Shown here piece by piece: positions 27,241 through 36,715 of a DNA stretch of 64,000 nt. Source of the stretch: Hyphomicrobiales bacterium (GTDB lineage Bacteria; Pseudomonadota; Alphaproteobacteria; Rhizobiales; Rhizobiaceae); assembly GCA_900469955.1 (NCBI GenBank), contig UBYX01000017.1, positions 1 through 64,000 on the forward strand, read 5' to 3'. Below the pieces are notes generated by a model. That model saw only the letters and a program-made list of their open reading frames with translations, ran no database searches and was not told the origin of the DNA. Positions within the stretch are counted from its first letter, which is position 1. Each line of letters begins with the position of its first letter. Both the position numbers and the translations under genes were made by a program.

Positions 27241-28011
27241 ATGAAACCACTGGAACTCGAAGTTTTTTCGTGCCGAAGCGATAATTACGGCGTCCTGGTT
27301 CATGATCCGGAAAGCGGCCTTACGGCTTCAATCGACGCGCCCGAGGAAAAACCCGTTCTCGACGCCGCAACCCGTCGCGGCTGGAAAATCACGCACATCT
27401 TCACGACCCATCACCACACCGACCATGTGGAAGCAAATCTGGCGTTGAAGGAGAGATTCGGGCTCGAGATCATCGGCCCCTTCAATGAGGCGGTCGCGAT
27501 CCCCGGTCTCGACAAGACGATGGCGGACGGCGACGAATTCAAGTTCGGCGAGCATCTGGTGCGGATCTTCGAAACACCGGGCCATACGGCCGGCCACATC
27601 TGCTACCATTTCCCGGACGACAAGATCCTCTTTGCGGCCGACACGCTGTTTGCACTCGGTTGCGGTCGGCTGCTGGAGCGTCCCGCTGCCGACATGTGGC
27701 ATTCGCTGCAGAAGCTTGCGGTCCTGCCGGACGAGACCGCCATCTATTTCGGCCACGAATATACGCTCACCAACGCCAAGTTCGCCCTGACCATCGACCC
27801 TGACAACCCGCGTCTGCGCACGCGGGCCAAGGAGATCGAAGAACAGCGGGCCGCCGGCAAATTCACGATCCCGACCATGATGGGCCTGGAAAAGGAAACC
27901 AATCCCTTCCTGCGCGCCGCCGATCCGGCTATCCGCAGGAATCTGCTGATGGAAGGGAAGTCCAACGAGGAGGTCTTTGCCGAAATCCGCAAGCGCAAGG
28001 ACAACTTCTAA
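27241..28011 (+). CDS. gloB: Hydroxyacylglutathione hydrolase (glyoxalase II)
   Basis: Hydrolyses S-lactoylglutathione to lactate and glutathione in methylglyoxal detoxification. The 256-residue metallo-beta-lactamase-fold protein has the dinuclear metal motif THHHTDH at 56-62, GHTAGH in the next loop and FGHEYT further on, with the C-terminal helical glutathione-binding part including NPFLR. The start follows GGGGCAATGT with an ATG at 27241. The next gene begins at the base after its stop. Confidence 0.95.
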   Translation: MKPLELEVFSCRSDNYGVLVHDPESGLTASIDAPEEKPVLDAATRRGWKITHIFTTHHHTDHVEANLALKERFGLEIIGPFNEAVAIPGLDKTMADGDEFKFGEHLVRIFETPGHTAGHICYHFPDDKILFAADTLFALGCGRLLERPAADMWHSLQKLAVLPDETAIYFGHEYTLTNAKFALTIDPDNPRLRTRAKEIEEQRAAGKFTIPTMMGLEKETNPFLRAADPAIRRNLLMEGKSNEEVFAEIRKRKDNF

Positions 28012-28428
28012 GTGGGAGCCGCAGAGATCATCGAAGCGCTCGGGATGCAGCGGCATCCGGAGGGCGGCTGGTACGTGGAAACCTTCCGCGATTCAAGCGG
28101 CGGCGCTCGCGGTCATTCCACCGCGATCTACTATCTGCTTCAGGCGGGCGAACGGTCCCATTGGCACCGGGTGCGCGATGCCGCCGAGATCTGGCACTTC
28201 TATGCCGGCGACCCGCTGCTGCTTCGGATCTCCGATGGAACGAGCGTACAATCGGTCACGCTGGGCATCGAGTTGGGCAAGGGCGAACGGCCGCAGGCAG
28301 TCGTGCCAGCGGATGCTTGGCAGGCGGCGGAGCCGCTTGGCAGCTTCACGCTCGTCGGCTGCACCGTCGCGCCCGGTTTCGAGTTCTCAAGCTTCGAGAT
28401 GGCCCCACCCGGCTGGGAGCCGGGCTGA
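28012..28428 (+). CDS. Cupin-fold DUF985 family protein
   Basis: A 138-residue protein of the DUF985/YML079-like cupin family. It has the signature HPEGGWYVETFRD near the start, STAIYYLLQAGERSHWHRV, and the EIWHFYAGDPLLL strand carrying the His/Glu residues of the cupin core. No enzymatic role is established. The start is GTG immediately after the gloB TAA, so translation is likely coupled. It is convergent with the lysoplasmalogenase gene. Confidence 0.87.
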   Translation: MGAAEIIEALGMQRHPEGGWYVETFRDSSGGARGHSTAIYYLLQAGERSHWHRVRDAAEIWHFYAGDPLLLRISDGTSVQSVTLGIELGKGERPQAVVPADAWQAAEPLGSFTLVGCTVAPGFEFSSFEMAPPGWEPG

Positions 28429-28445
28429 TATTCCAAGCCATCCAC

Positions 28446-29099
28446 CTAAAAACTCGGCAACCCGGCAAAAGCCAAGGTAAAAACGGACTGGGCCGCATAG
28501 TAGGTGGCCCAGATAAAGCGATTTAGCCTCTTCATCACCGGATCGTGCCGCTTCAGCAGGAACTTCTGGATTGCGAGCCCCGCGTCCGACATGACGAAAA
28601 ACGCGGCTCCCACAGACGGAAGGATGGGCTTCACGGCCAGCGCGGAAAGCGCCATCGCGACTATGGCCGCCGCATAGAACACGACAGGTGCGACGAGAGG
28701 CCCGGCAGGTCGCCAAAGCAGGAGAAGCATCATCGCCGTAAGGACCACGAAGAACCAGGCCGCCGCGTAACGCCATGCGCTTGCGGTGATCAGCGAAAGT
28801 TCGATCGAGGGCCAGAAGAGCGCGATCAAGGCAAGATGCGCGACAAGAAAGGCCGCAAGACCGGCAAGAAAGGGCGACCGGCCCTCATAGGCGAGGCAGG
28901 AGTCCCCTAGCGCAGCCAGGGCCAGCGCGGTCACAAGGAGCAGCGGCCCGCCGGACAAGAAGGCATAAACCGCCAACAATGCCACCGGCAATGTCTTTAA
29001 CGCGGTACGAAACTGACCTGCCGGCCTCTCCAGCCAACGGAAATAGAAGAGTGCGGACGCCAAGGAAGCGGCAAGCACAACAGACAAAAAGATCGACAT
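28446..29099 (-). CDS. YhhN/lysoplasmalogenase family membrane protein
   Basis: A 217-residue protein with about eight membrane helices, in the YhhN family named after the mammalian lysoplasmalogenase TMEM86. Conserved features visible are GDSCLAYEG after the third helix and FVMSDAGLAIQKFLL later, which contain the family's Asp residues. Bacterial substrates are not known. The ATG at 29097-29099 follows GGGGGAG at a short spacing. It lies downstream of the EamA transporter gene on the same strand. Confidence 0.85.
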   Translation of the reverse strand: MSIFLSVVLAASLASALFYFRWLERPAGQFRTALKTLPVALLAVYAFLSGGPLLLVTALALAALGDSCLAYEGRSPFLAGLAAFLVAHLALIALFWPSIELSLITASAWRYAAAWFFVVLTAMMLLLLWRPAGPLVAPVVFYAAAIVAMALSALAVKPILPSVGAAFFVMSDAGLAIQKFLLKRHDPVMKRLNRFIWATYYAAQSVFTLAFAGLPSF

Positions 29100-29134
29100 T
29101 TCTCCCCCCAACGCCCCCGAATCTCCGGGGGCGC

Positions 29135-30022
29135 CTATTCAGCAACAGCCTCGCCGGCCGGCTTGCGTCCCAACATGTCGCGCGCCGCGAGCGCCGCTCC
29201 GCCTGTGATCAGCAGACAGGCGACCAGGATGCGCCAGTCGGGCGCAGCAAAACCGGATGCGACGAGGATCAGTGTCGATAGAAGCGGTGCGGCATAGCTC
29301 GCCGCGCCGATGATCTGGATGTCGCCGTTCTTCACACCGTAATCCCAGGCGTAGAAGGCCGCGCCGACCGGTAGCAGGCCGAGGCCGACGATCGCCGCCC
29401 ATTCGCCGATGTCGGCCGGCCAGACTGTCGTTTCGAGTGCCAGATGGCAGATCAGCGACAGGACGGACGTCGCGAGGCAGAAGCCCGTCACCACATCCGT
29501 CGAGACGCGATCGAAGCGCCGCGTCAGCAGCGAATAGCCGGACCAGGCGAATGCGCAAAGGAAAGCCGCCCCATAACCGAGGGTATAGGCGCCATCGAAG
29601 GAGAGGCCGTTGCGAGAGACGATGGTTATCGTGCCAAGAAGCCCGGAAATCGCGCCGGCCAGGTGATACCAGCGCAGCCTTTCGCCTGGCAGCAAAGCCG
29701 ACCCGACGACGATGAAGAGCGGCCAGAGGTAGGCGATCAGGCCAGCCTCGACAGCCGGCGCGTTCCTGAGTGCGGTAAAGTAGAGAAAGTGATAGCCGAA
29801 GAGCCCGCCGATCCCGGTGATCCAGACCTTTGGCGATTGCCGGAGCAGCCGGATACGCTGCGGCCGAAAGATGAAAAGGACGATACCGGGCAGGCTGCCG
29901 ATGGCGAAGGTAACGGCGGAGAGCTGGAAAGGCGGCATCTTGCCGGACGCGGCCGTCATCAGGGCCAGAAGCGACCACATCAGGATCGCCGTGAAGCCGA
30001 TCAGTGTTCCCCGGATTTTCAC
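29135..30022 (-). CDS. EamA/DMT-superfamily exporter (YddG-like)
   Basis: A 295-residue transporter with ten predicted membrane helices formed by two EamA halves. The length and first-half features (TAILMWSLLALMTA, YLWPLFIVVGSALL) resemble the aromatic amino acid exporter YddG, but substrate cannot be assigned. The start is GTG at 30020-30022, with GAGGGG six bases upstream. It is 32 bases downstream of the DUF3108 gene and 35 bases upstream of the lysoplasmalogenase gene, so the three may be one minus-strand transcript. Confidence 0.85.
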   Translation of the reverse strand: MKIRGTLIGFTAILMWSLLALMTAASGKMPPFQLSAVTFAIGSLPGIVLFIFRPQRIRLLRQSPKVWITGIGGLFGYHFLYFTALRNAPAVEAGLIAYLWPLFIVVGSALLPGERLRWYHLAGAISGLLGTITIVSRNGLSFDGAYTLGYGAAFLCAFAWSGYSLLTRRFDRVSTDVVTGFCLATSVLSLICHLALETTVWPADIGEWAAIVGLGLLPVGAAFYAWDYGVKNGDIQIIGAASYAAPLLSTLILVASGFAAPDWRILVACLLITGGAALAARDMLGRKPAGEAVAE

Positions 30023-30054
30023 CCCTGCCCCCTCGACGCCGCCAGGGCGTCACC

Positions 30055-30828
30055 TCAGTCGCCGTATTTCACGGCCGTCACATAGACTTGCCCCATCCGT
30101 GTGGGAATGCGGGCATAGACGGGAGCATATACATTCGCGGACTGTGCCTTGGCAAACCAGATTTCCATCGGCGTCTTCTTCAGATACTCGATATCACTGC
30201 GCCCGCGCCGGAAGCCGGATTTGGGCACATAGCGGATCGAGCAGACGATCGCCTCACCGTCAAATCCTTGCGTCGAAAAGGGTTTCGTACCCTTCAGCGT
30301 CAGAACGAGATCCATGCGCGACTCGCCGTCATAGATCGGCAGGCGGCTCGGGCAGACCTTGGAACTGGCTGGAAAGATGAGACCGCTCAAGGGATCGAGC
30401 ACGGATCGAAGGTCGCTGTCGGTCACTGGAATCCAGTTTTTCGGATTGCGTTTCGGCTCCGGCTTGACCGTCGTTTCGGTCACGTCGCCGTTGCGGTATG
30501 CCACGTCATAGATGCGCGTGCGCTTGCCGGCACTGTAGACCAGGTTGTAGCGATCCGCCTGCAGCTTGTTGTCCAGCATGCGTCCGTTCACGCTGGTTTC
30601 GGCGGAAATTCGGCTGATGATGTCGACGATCCCCGCCGACTTGAAGGTGCCGGTGATCCTGTAGGCGCTATCATCGAATTCGCTGGCAAAAGAAGCCCTG
30701 GCAATCGGCAGAATGCCCAGCTTGATGTCGTATTCGCTGACATGCCGGATTTCGGCCGAGCCGAGCGAGGCGGTTCCGAATCCGAAGATGAGTATGGATG
30801 CGCTGACGAAACGGCCTAGAAGGATCAT
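30055..30828 (-). CDS. DUF3108 family exported protein
   Basis: A 257-residue protein with a signal peptide (about residues 1-27, ending near GTASLGSAE) and a DUF3108 beta-rich domain. The domain has YDIKLGILPIARASF, ITGTFKSAGIVD and the late YLKKTPMEIWFAKA. The family is periplasmic with unknown function. The ATG at 30826-30828 gives the signal peptide. The reading frame continues upstream for about 170 bases without a plausible protein, so earlier starts are rejected. Confidence 0.85.
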   Translation of the reverse strand: MILLGRFVSASILIFGFGTASLGSAEIRHVSEYDIKLGILPIARASFASEFDDSAYRITGTFKSAGIVDIISRISAETSVNGRMLDNKLQADRYNLVYSAGKRTRIYDVAYRNGDVTETTVKPEPKRNPKNWIPVTDSDLRSVLDPLSGLIFPASSKVCPSRLPIYDGESRMDLVLTLKGTKPFSTQGFDGEAIVCSIRYVPKSGFRRGRSDIEYLKKTPMEIWFAKAQSANVYAPVYARIPTRMGQVYVTAVKYGD

Positions 30829-30957
30829 GATCTGCCCTGAACGACGAGGACGCCGAAAGCGCCTTCCCGAAAACATATAGACTGGGCATAGTGGCAAGAA
30901 AATAGCGGCCTGAAACGGGCGCCCACGGAATCTCTTGAGTAGCGGGCGAGGTTTTGG

Positions 30958-30986
30958 CTTGACTGGACGGGCCTCACTGACTATAG
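30958..30986 (+). promoter_or_regulatory. Sigma-70 type promoter for rpmB
   Basis: CTTGAC (30958-30963), a 17-base spacer, then CTATAG (30981-30986) match the rhizobial housekeeping consensus CTTGAC-N17-CTATAT. The predicted transcript has a leader of about 85 bases before rpmB. Confidence 0.75.
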
Positions 30987-31077
30987 AACCGCAACTTTCC
31001 AATCAGGACCAATTGGATCGGCGCGCCGGGCATTGTCCGGAAGTACCATCCGATTGCAGAAGAACAAAGGTGTATCC

Positions 31078-31368
31078 ATGTCTCGTGTGTGCGAACTGAC
31101 CGGCAAGGGTGTTCAGACCGGCAACAACGTAAGCCACGCCAACAACAAGACCCGCCGCCGGTTCCTGCCGAACCTTTGCCAGGTCACGTTGATCTCCGAC
31201 GCTCTCGGCCAGCGCTTCCGCTTGCGCGTTTCTGCGCACGCCCTGCGTTCGGTCGAACATCGTGGCGGCCTTGACGCCTTCCTGCTCAAGTCCGACGAAA
31301 CCGACCTGTCGATGCGCGCTCGTCTGCTGCGCCGCCAGATCGCCAAGAAGACTGCCGAAGCCGCTTAA
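31078..31368 (+). CDS. rpmB: 50S ribosomal protein L28
   Basis: A basic 96-residue ribosomal protein with the L28 signature [20 protein letters not shown] at the start and [12 protein letters not shown] following. The C-terminal extension is the longer alphaproteobacterial form. The zinc cysteines of the C+ form are not present beyond the single Cys6. The ATG at 31078 follows AAAGGTGTATCC. It is transcribed from the promoter at 30958 and followed by a predicted terminator. Confidence 0.98.
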   Translation: MSRVCELTGKGVQTGNNVSHANNKTRRRFLPNLCQVTLISDALGQRFRLRVSAHALRSVEHRGGLDAFLLKSDETDLSMRARLLRRQIAKKTAEAA

Positions 31369-31399
31369 TAGCTTCGCCATCTCATCATCCGGCTTGAGG

Positions 31400-31438
31400 A
31401 AGGCTTGAACGGGTAGAACCGTACAGGCCTTTTCTCTT
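31400..31438 (+). terminator. Bipartite hairpin terminator after rpmB
   Basis: AAGGC (31400-31404) pairs with GCCTT (31427-31431), and ACGG/CCGT form an inner stem. The structure is followed by TTTCTCTTGTCTT. It lies 32 bases after the rpmB stop. Confidence 0.5.
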
Positions 31439-31456
31439 GTCTTCATATCCCTCCAA

Positions 31457-31486
31457 CTGGTGGCATCACCCAGGATAAAAAAATGC
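31457..31486 (+). promoter_or_regulatory. Candidate preQ1-I riboswitch overlapping the transporter start codon
   Basis: CTGG (31457-31460) pairs with CCAG (31470-31473) as P1. The loop reads TGGCATCAC, close to the loop of the Thermoanaerobacter tengcongensis preQ1-I aptamer (UCGCAGUAAC). The A-rich linker GATAAAAAA follows, and GCAT (31463-31466) can pair with ATGC (31483-31486) as the pseudoknot P2. That pairing would hide the ATG, and P1 contains part of the AGGA ribosome-binding site. The downstream gene transports queuosine precursors. A plain hairpin CTGGTG/CACC-CAG is the alternative fold. Confidence 0.55.
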
Positions 31487-32121
31487 TGAGCTCCCGCTAC
31501 ACCCTCATCTATGCCCTGCTCATGGCAGCAGTTGTCGTTGCCTCCAATTTCCTCGTCCAGTTTCCTGTCATGGGAACGCTGTGGGGCATCGCGCTCGGCG
31601 ATCTCCTGACCTGGGGCGCTTTCATCTATCCCGTCGCATTCCTGGTCACCGATCTGGCCAACCGGCAGTTCGGTCCCGCCGTTGCCCGCCGCGTCGTACT
31701 GGTGGGCTTCGTCGTCGGCGTGACGCTTTCCTTTGCGGCTGCCCCTTCGCGGATCGCCATCGCTTCGGGCACCGCCTTTCTGATCGGCCAGCTTCTCGAC
31801 ATCTCGGTCTTCAACCAGCTCCGCCGCCAGACCTGGTGGCGTGCGCCGCTGGCAGGCTCCCTCCTCGGCTCCGCCCTCGATACCCTGCTGTTCTTCTCGC
31901 TGGCATTCGCTCCGATCTTCGCCTTCATCGGTCCGAACGAGGATTTTGCGATCTCCGCAGCTCCGATCCTCGGCGTTTTCGCAACCGAAGCTCCGCGGTG
32001 GATTTCCTGGGCACTCGGCGACCTCGTCGTCAAGATCCTGGTCGGCGTGGTCCTGCTGCTGCCCTATGGAGCGTTGATGAACACCCTGAAGCCCATGCCA
32101 CAGGTTGCCCCGGCCCGCTGA
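31483..32121 (+). CDS. Queuosine precursor transporter, VUT/YhhQ family
   Basis: A 212-residue membrane protein with about six helices, of the COG1738 (VUT, YhhQ) family. E. coli YhhQ imports preQ0 and preQ1. Family features seen are YALLMAAVVVASNFL, the conserved TDLANRQFGPAVARR after the third helix and the LLDISVFNQLRR stretch with the conserved Asp-Asn. The ATG at 31483 has AGGA eight bases upstream within the candidate riboswitch. The gene also links in theme to gluQ (glutamyl-queuosine) about 28 kb upstream. Confidence 0.92.
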   Translation: MLSSRYTLIYALLMAAVVVASNFLVQFPVMGTLWGIALGDLLTWGAFIYPVAFLVTDLANRQFGPAVARRVVLVGFVVGVTLSFAAAPSRIAIASGTAFLIGQLLDISVFNQLRRQTWWRAPLAGSLLGSALDTLLFFSLAFAPIFAFIGPNEDFAISAAPILGVFATEAPRWISWALGDLVVKILVGVVLLLPYGALMNTLKPMPQVAPAR

Positions 32122-32127
32122 CGAAAG

Positions 32128-32676
32128 CTAGCGAGCGGCAACGGCAGGGTGACCGGTGACGCGAACAACAAGCTCGTCGAGCGGCAGCGACGAATCCAGT
32201 CGCAGGACCGGCGCGGCTTGCGTCGCCAACCATGCCTCATGGGCGGCAAGGCTGCGGCGCTCCGGTCCGCCGGTGTCGTAGCTTTCCGCCCATTCCAGGA
32301 ACTCCCGGCTTTTCTCGGCCATGTCGCCGCCGGGTAGGATGCGGTTGCCGTAGCGAGCCTCTTCGCGCTGCCTGATCCGTTCCATACGAAGTACGGGGTC
32401 GATCGTCAGGAAGACGATCAGATCGTAAAGCGGCTCGATCGGCGTCGCCCATTTCAGCGCCGAGCCGGACAGAACCCAACCTTCCTCCGGTTTCGCCTGC
32501 TCTCGCAGCATGGCGACGCGCGACGCGACCTCTCTCGGCGTGGTGAAGGGCGGATCGGTCGGCAGCCAGAAGAAGTGGTCGGTGTCCAGGTGCGGAACGC
32601 CGAGCCTTCCGGCCAACGCCGCCCCGAGCGATGTCGTGCCCGAGCCTGACGCTCCCATGACGTGAATACGAGCCAT
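32128..32676 (-). CDS. P-loop adenylate-kinase-like nucleotide kinase
   Basis: A 182-residue P-loop protein with Walker A GASGSGTTSLG at residues 8-18 and a DTDHFFW segment. An SGSALKW stretch and an RIRQREEARYG lid region with Arg residues follow, as in the topology-modulation/FLAR-like kinase family. The substrate is unknown. The ATG at 32674-32676 has GGAGG upstream at good spacing; longer frames are rejected. It ends 6 bases after the transporter stop, in convergent orientation. Confidence 0.85.
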   Translation of the reverse strand: MARIHVMGASGSGTTSLGAALAGRLGVPHLDTDHFFWLPTDPPFTTPREVASRVAMLREQAKPEEGWVLSGSALKWATPIEPLYDLIVFLTIDPVLRMERIRQREEARYGNRILPGGDMAEKSREFLEWAESYDTGGPERRSLAAHEAWLATQAAPVLRLDSSLPLDELVVRVTGHPAVAAR

Positions 32677-32749
32677 CGTCGCCTCCTCCCCCCTTCTCGC
32701 AAGAGCCAGAGGCCTTATCGAAATCATGTGACAGCCATTTGGCCACCGC

Positions 32750-33739
32750 TCAGGGAAGCAGCCGGAATTCCAGCATCACGTTGCGCTGCAGGATGTTGCC
32801 GTTGTCGTCGGACACGATGATGAGATGCGGTTTTCCGTCCGGCCCGGAGATCACGTCGAGCCCCTCCATATTGTCGATCGCATAGCCCATATCGGCCTCT
32901 ATCAGTGTCTCGCCATCCACCACGGCACCCGGACGGATGGCTTCCGCCTTGATCCGGCGAATGCGCATGCCGAGGCCGCCGAGATAGCTGAAGCGGCGCT
33001 CGAGCAGCAGGAAATCGCCGTTGGGAAGGAACGCCCCGTCCGTCGCATCGTAGGGATCATGACGAACGACCTTGAAGACACCTTTCAGCGGCCCTTCCAG
33101 GACGGCGGCGAAAAGATTGCCCTCGTCATCGAGACTATGCTCCGCAACGACTATCAGCGAGCCCTTCAGCGGGCCGGCCTCCGGCGACGCCGCCACGGTT
33201 TCCATGCCGGCGTTCATTCGGAATTCCCGGCGCGGGATAGGATTGTCGAGCGTCGTCAGCGGCCCGGATTGTTCGAAGCCAGGATCCGGATAGACATCGA
33301 CGCGATGCAGTTGCTCGAAACCGACGGCCGCCTGCCCTTTCCGAAGGGCCAGCCCCTCGGCATCCGAGTTGTATTTGGAGCCGACGCGACCGCCGCGGAT
33401 GAGGATCGGGTTGATCGAGAGATCCCCCAGCCCGGAAAGGCGTCCTGATGCATCGCGCTCGATCCGGCCCGTCAGCCACTCGCCCGTGTCGAGTACGGAA
33501 ATGAAGTTCCTTCCGTCCGGACGAAACCGGATCGCCGACAGGGATTGCAGCCGTCCGTCCGACGAAGAGAACTGAATGCCCCCGAGGAACTCCAGGGAAC
33601 CGAACCGCGTCTCCTTCGACCCCGCCTTGAACTGGGTGATCGCCCGCGCCGTGATCGAGACGGTCTGGGTCGCCGGCGCAACCGGTGACGCCAGGATGCC
33701 ATAAAGGCCGAGGCAAAGGGCGAAGCGCGCAAGCTTCAA
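32750..33739 (-). CDS. Esterase-like activity of phytase family protein
   Basis: A 329-residue exported protein with a signal peptide (about residues 1-23) and the phytase-like beta-propeller pattern: FGSLEFLGGIQ, LSAIRFRPDGRNFISVLDTG, NSDAEGLAL, and the late NMEGLDVISGPDGKPHLIIVSDDN. The family name reflects weak homology, and activity is not known. The start is TTG at 33737-33739 with GAGG six bases upstream. It lies 8 bases downstream of cobT on the same strand, so it may be the last gene of the cobS-cobT transcript. Confidence 0.87.
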   Translation of the reverse strand: MKLARFALCLGLYGILASPVAPATQTVSITARAITQFKAGSKETRFGSLEFLGGIQFSSSDGRLQSLSAIRFRPDGRNFISVLDTGEWLTGRIERDASGRLSGLGDLSINPILIRGGRVGSKYNSDAEGLALRKGQAAVGFEQLHRVDVYPDPGFEQSGPLTTLDNPIPRREFRMNAGMETVAASPEAGPLKGSLIVVAEHSLDDEGNLFAAVLEGPLKGVFKVVRHDPYDATDGAFLPNGDFLLLERRFSYLGGLGMRIRRIKAEAIRPGAVVDGETLIEADMGYAIDNMEGLDVISGPDGKPHLIIVSDDNGNILQRNVMLEFRLLP

Positions 33740-33747
33740 AGGAGACC

Positions 33748-35646
33748 TCAGCTTGCCCGACGCATACGGCCGGCAGGCTTGCCGCCCTTTTCCGCAAACA
33801 GCTCGGCAAGCTGCTCGGTCATCGCGCCGGCAAGTTCGTCCGCGTCGACGATCGTCACGGCCTTGCGGTAATACCGGGTCACGTCGTGGCCGATGCCGAT
33901 CGCCAAGAGTTCCACAGGTGAACGGGTCTCGATCTGCTCGATGACCGCCCGCAGATGCCGTTCGAGATAATTGCCCGGATTGACCGACAGCGTCGAATCA
34001 TCGACCGGCGCGCCGTCGGAAATCATCATCAGGATCTTGCGCTGCTCCGGACGATGGATCAGGCGCTGGTGCGCCCACATCAGAGCTTCGCCGTCGATAT
34101 TCTCCTTGAGCAGCCCCTCGCGCATCATCAGACCGAGATTGCGGCGCGAGCGGCGCCAGGGCGCATCGGCGGACTTGTAGACGATGTGACGGAGGTCGTT
34201 GAGGCGGCCGGGCGTGGCGGGCTTTCCGCTCGCCAGCCATTTTTCACGCGACTGCCCGCCCTTCCAGGCTTTCGTGGTGAAGCCAAGGATTTCCACCTTG
34301 ACGCCGCAGCGTTCCAGAGTTCGGGCAAGAATGTCCGCACAGGTGGCCGCGACGGTGATCGGCCGGCCGCGCATCGAGCCCGAATTGTCGATGACGAGCG
34401 AGACGACCGTGTCGCGGAACTGAGTGTCGCGCTCCTTCTTGAAGGAAAGCGGCTGCATCGGATCGATGATCAGGCGCACGAGACGCGCCGGATCGAGATA
34501 ACCTTCTTCCAGGTCGAAATCCCAGGAACGGTTCTGCTGCGCCATCAGCCGCCGCTGCAGGCGGTTTGCAAGCCGGCCGACCGCGCCCTGCAGATGAGCG
34601 AGCTGTTTGTCGAGGAAGGCGCGCAGGCGATCGAGTTCCGACTCGTCGCAGAGCTCCTCAGCCGTGACCTCTTCATCGAACTCCTGCGTGAAGATCTTGT
34701 AATCGACCTTCTCGTTGAAATCGTCGAACGGGCTGTTGGGACGCCGCGTTTCGCCGGGGGTCTCGGAATGCTCGTCGCTTTCCTCCGACATATCCTCGTC
34801 GGACATTTCGGCGCCGTCCATCTCGCCGTCGTCGAGTTCCTCGTCGGCCGCCTCGCTCTGTTCGGCAGGCGCGGCATCGGAGCCGGCCTCTTCCTCGACC
34901 TCTTCGTTCTCGGTCTCGCCGCTGCGGGGCTGGTCCTCCTCGCTGGGATTCTCCATTTCCTCCGGCTCGGTGTCCTCGTCGGCGAACTCCTCCGCCATCT
35001 GCATGGAGGTGAGCATATGACGCACGAGCTTGGCGAAGGCCTGCTGGTCTTCGATGACGCCCCGGAGATTGTCCAGATCGCCGGCCGCCTTGTCCTCGAT
35101 GAAAGGCCGCCAGAGATCGAGCACCTTGCCGGCGCTGGCGGGAGGCTTGATGCCCGTCAGCTTTTCGCGCACCAGCATGGCGATAGCCTCACCGACGGGC
35201 GCGTCTTCCTGCCGTTCGACACCGGAGAAATTCGCCTTGGCGTATTTTTCCGTCTGCATGGCGCTCAGATTGGCGGCGACGCCGGCCATCCTGATGGCGC
35301 CGATGGATTCCACCCTCGCCTGCTCCACCGCGTCGAACACCACGCGCGCATCGGCACCCTGAGGCGCCATGTTGGCATGGACGTTCGTGTCGTGGCAGGC
35401 AAGCCGGAGCGCCATGGAATCGCCAAGGCCGCGGGTCACCGCCAGCTCATGCGCCGTTGGCCGCTTGGAGATTTCCGGCAGCCGAATGCGCTCGCCGGCA
35501 ATCCCCGGCCGCTCGTTGGCGAACGAAACCTCGACCTCGCTGTCTCCGGCGATCGAGCGCACGCAACCGGTAATCGCCCGGCGCAATGGCTCGGTATCGA
35601 CCGGGCCGCCGGGCTTGGCTTTCGAATTGTCTCCGCGACCTGCCAT
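33748..35646 (-). CDS. cobT: Cobaltochelatase subunit CobT
   Basis: One of three subunits (CobN, CobS, CobT) that insert cobalt into hydrogenobyrinic acid a,c-diamide in aerobic B12 synthesis. The 632-residue protein has a helical N-terminal half, an acidic linker at about residues 218-296 made mostly of Glu, Asp and Ser, and a C-terminal VWA domain. The metal-binding MIDAS motif is DNSGSMRG from Asp420. CobT forms a chaperone-like AAA+ complex with CobS. It starts 15 bases after cobS. CobN is not in the window. Confidence 0.97.
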   Translation of the reverse strand: MAGRGDNSKAKPGGPVDTEPLRRAITGCVRSIAGDSEVEVSFANERPGIAGERIRLPEISKRPTAHELAVTRGLGDSMALRLACHDTNVHANMAPQGADARVVFDAVEQARVESIGAIRMAGVAANLSAMQTEKYAKANFSGVERQEDAPVGEAIAMLVREKLTGIKPPASAGKVLDLWRPFIEDKAAGDLDNLRGVIEDQQAFAKLVRHMLTSMQMAEEFADEDTEPEEMENPSEEDQPRSGETENEEVEEEAGSDAAPAEQSEAADEELDDGEMDGAEMSDEDMSEESDEHSETPGETRRPNSPFDDFNEKVDYKIFTQEFDEEVTAEELCDESELDRLRAFLDKQLAHLQGAVGRLANRLQRRLMAQQNRSWDFDLEEGYLDPARLVRLIIDPMQPLSFKKERDTQFRDTVVSLVIDNSGSMRGRPITVAATCADILARTLERCGVKVEILGFTTKAWKGGQSREKWLASGKPATPGRLNDLRHIVYKSADAPWRRSRRNLGLMMREGLLKENIDGEALMWAHQRLIHRPEQRKILMMISDGAPVDDSTLSVNPGNYLERHLRAVIEQIETRSPVELLAIGIGHDVTRYYRKAVTIVDADELAGAMTEQLAELFAEKGGKPAGRMRRAS

Positions 35647-35661
35647 GACGTTTTTCCGCGC

Positions 35662-36654
35662 TTACGCTCCGAGAACGATGTTGGCGGCGCTTTCCTTCAG
35701 TTCGACGCCGAAGGCGCGCTGGTATTGCTCAGCCACCAGCGTACGCTCAAGCTCGTCGCACTTGTTGAGGAAGGTGATGCGGAAGGCAAATGCGAGGTCG
35801 CCGAAAATCTCCGCGTTTTCCGCCCAGGTAATGACCGTGCGCGGGCTCATGACGGTGGAGAGATCGCCGTTGATGAAGGCCGAACGGGTGAGATCGGCAA
35901 CGCGTACCATCTTGGAGACGGTTTCGCGGCCCTCGGCCGTCGCGCCGAAGCTCTTCACCTTGGCGGCGACGATATCGACTTCCTTCTCGTGGGGCAGATA
36001 GTTCAGCGTGGTCACGATCGACCAGCGGTCCATCTGCGCCTGGTTGATCTGCTGCGTGCCGTGGTAGAGGCCGGTCGTATCGCCGAGGCCGACCGTGTTG
36101 GCGGTCGCGAAGATACGGAATGCCGGGTGAGGACGGATGACGCGGCTCTGGTCGAGCAGGGTCAGGCGGCCTGAAGATTCCAGAACGCGCTGAATGACGA
36201 ACATCACGTCCGGGCGGCCGGCATCGTATTCGTCGAAGACCAGTGCGACATTGTGCTGGTAGGCCCAGGGCAGGATGCCATCCTTGAATTCGGTGACCTG
36301 CTTGCCGTCCTTGAGCACGATCGCGTCCTTGCCGACGAGGTCGATACGGCTGACATGGCTGTCGAGGTTGACGCGCACGCACGGCCAGTTGAGGCGGGCA
36401 GCAACCTGCTCGATATGGGTCGACTTGCCGGTGCCGTGAAAGCCGGACACCATGACGCGTCGGTTATGCGCAAAGCCTGCGAGAATGGCGAGCGTCGTAT
36501 CGCGATCGAAAAGGTAGTCGGGGTCAAGGTCCGGAACATACGGATCGCCGTTGCTATATGCCGGAACCCTGAGATCGGTATCGATGCCGAAGGCTTCCCG
36601 GACGGAAACGGTGGTATCGGGAAGGTTGGAAATGTCTAGATCAATCTTACTCAT
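35662..36654 (-). CDS. cobS: Cobaltochelatase subunit CobS
   Basis: The AAA+ ATPase subunit of aerobic cobaltochelatase, 330 residues. Walker A is GFHGTGKST (71-79), Walker [12 protein letters not shown], with arginine-finger and sensor regions following ([24 protein letters not shown]). It assembles with CobT into the motor that drives cobalt insertion by CobN. Two adjacent ATGs occur at the start; I chose the second (36652-36654) because GGAG is then five bases upstream. It follows the J-domain gene by 61 bases on the same strand. Confidence 0.97.
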   Translation of the reverse strand: MSKIDLDISNLPDTTVSVREAFGIDTDLRVPAYSNGDPYVPDLDPDYLFDRDTTLAILAGFAHNRRVMVSGFHGTGKSTHIEQVAARLNWPCVRVNLDSHVSRIDLVGKDAIVLKDGKQVTEFKDGILPWAYQHNVALVFDEYDAGRPDVMFVIQRVLESSGRLTLLDQSRVIRPHPAFRIFATANTVGLGDTTGLYHGTQQINQAQMDRWSIVTTLNYLPHEKEVDIVAAKVKSFGATAEGRETVSKMVRVADLTRSAFINGDLSTVMSPRTVITWAENAEIFGDLAFAFRITFLNKCDELERTLVAEQYQRAFGVELKESAANIVLGA

Positions 36655-36715
36655 CATCTCTCCAAGGCGCGAGCCGCCGCCCGGCCGTCGTCCTCACTGC
36701 CATAATTTTTACGGC

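Noticed and set aside
33955..36174. A 739-codon open frame on the plus strand
   Set aside because: It is antisense to cobT and cobS, both of which have full functional motifs. No ribosome-binding site or domain was seen.
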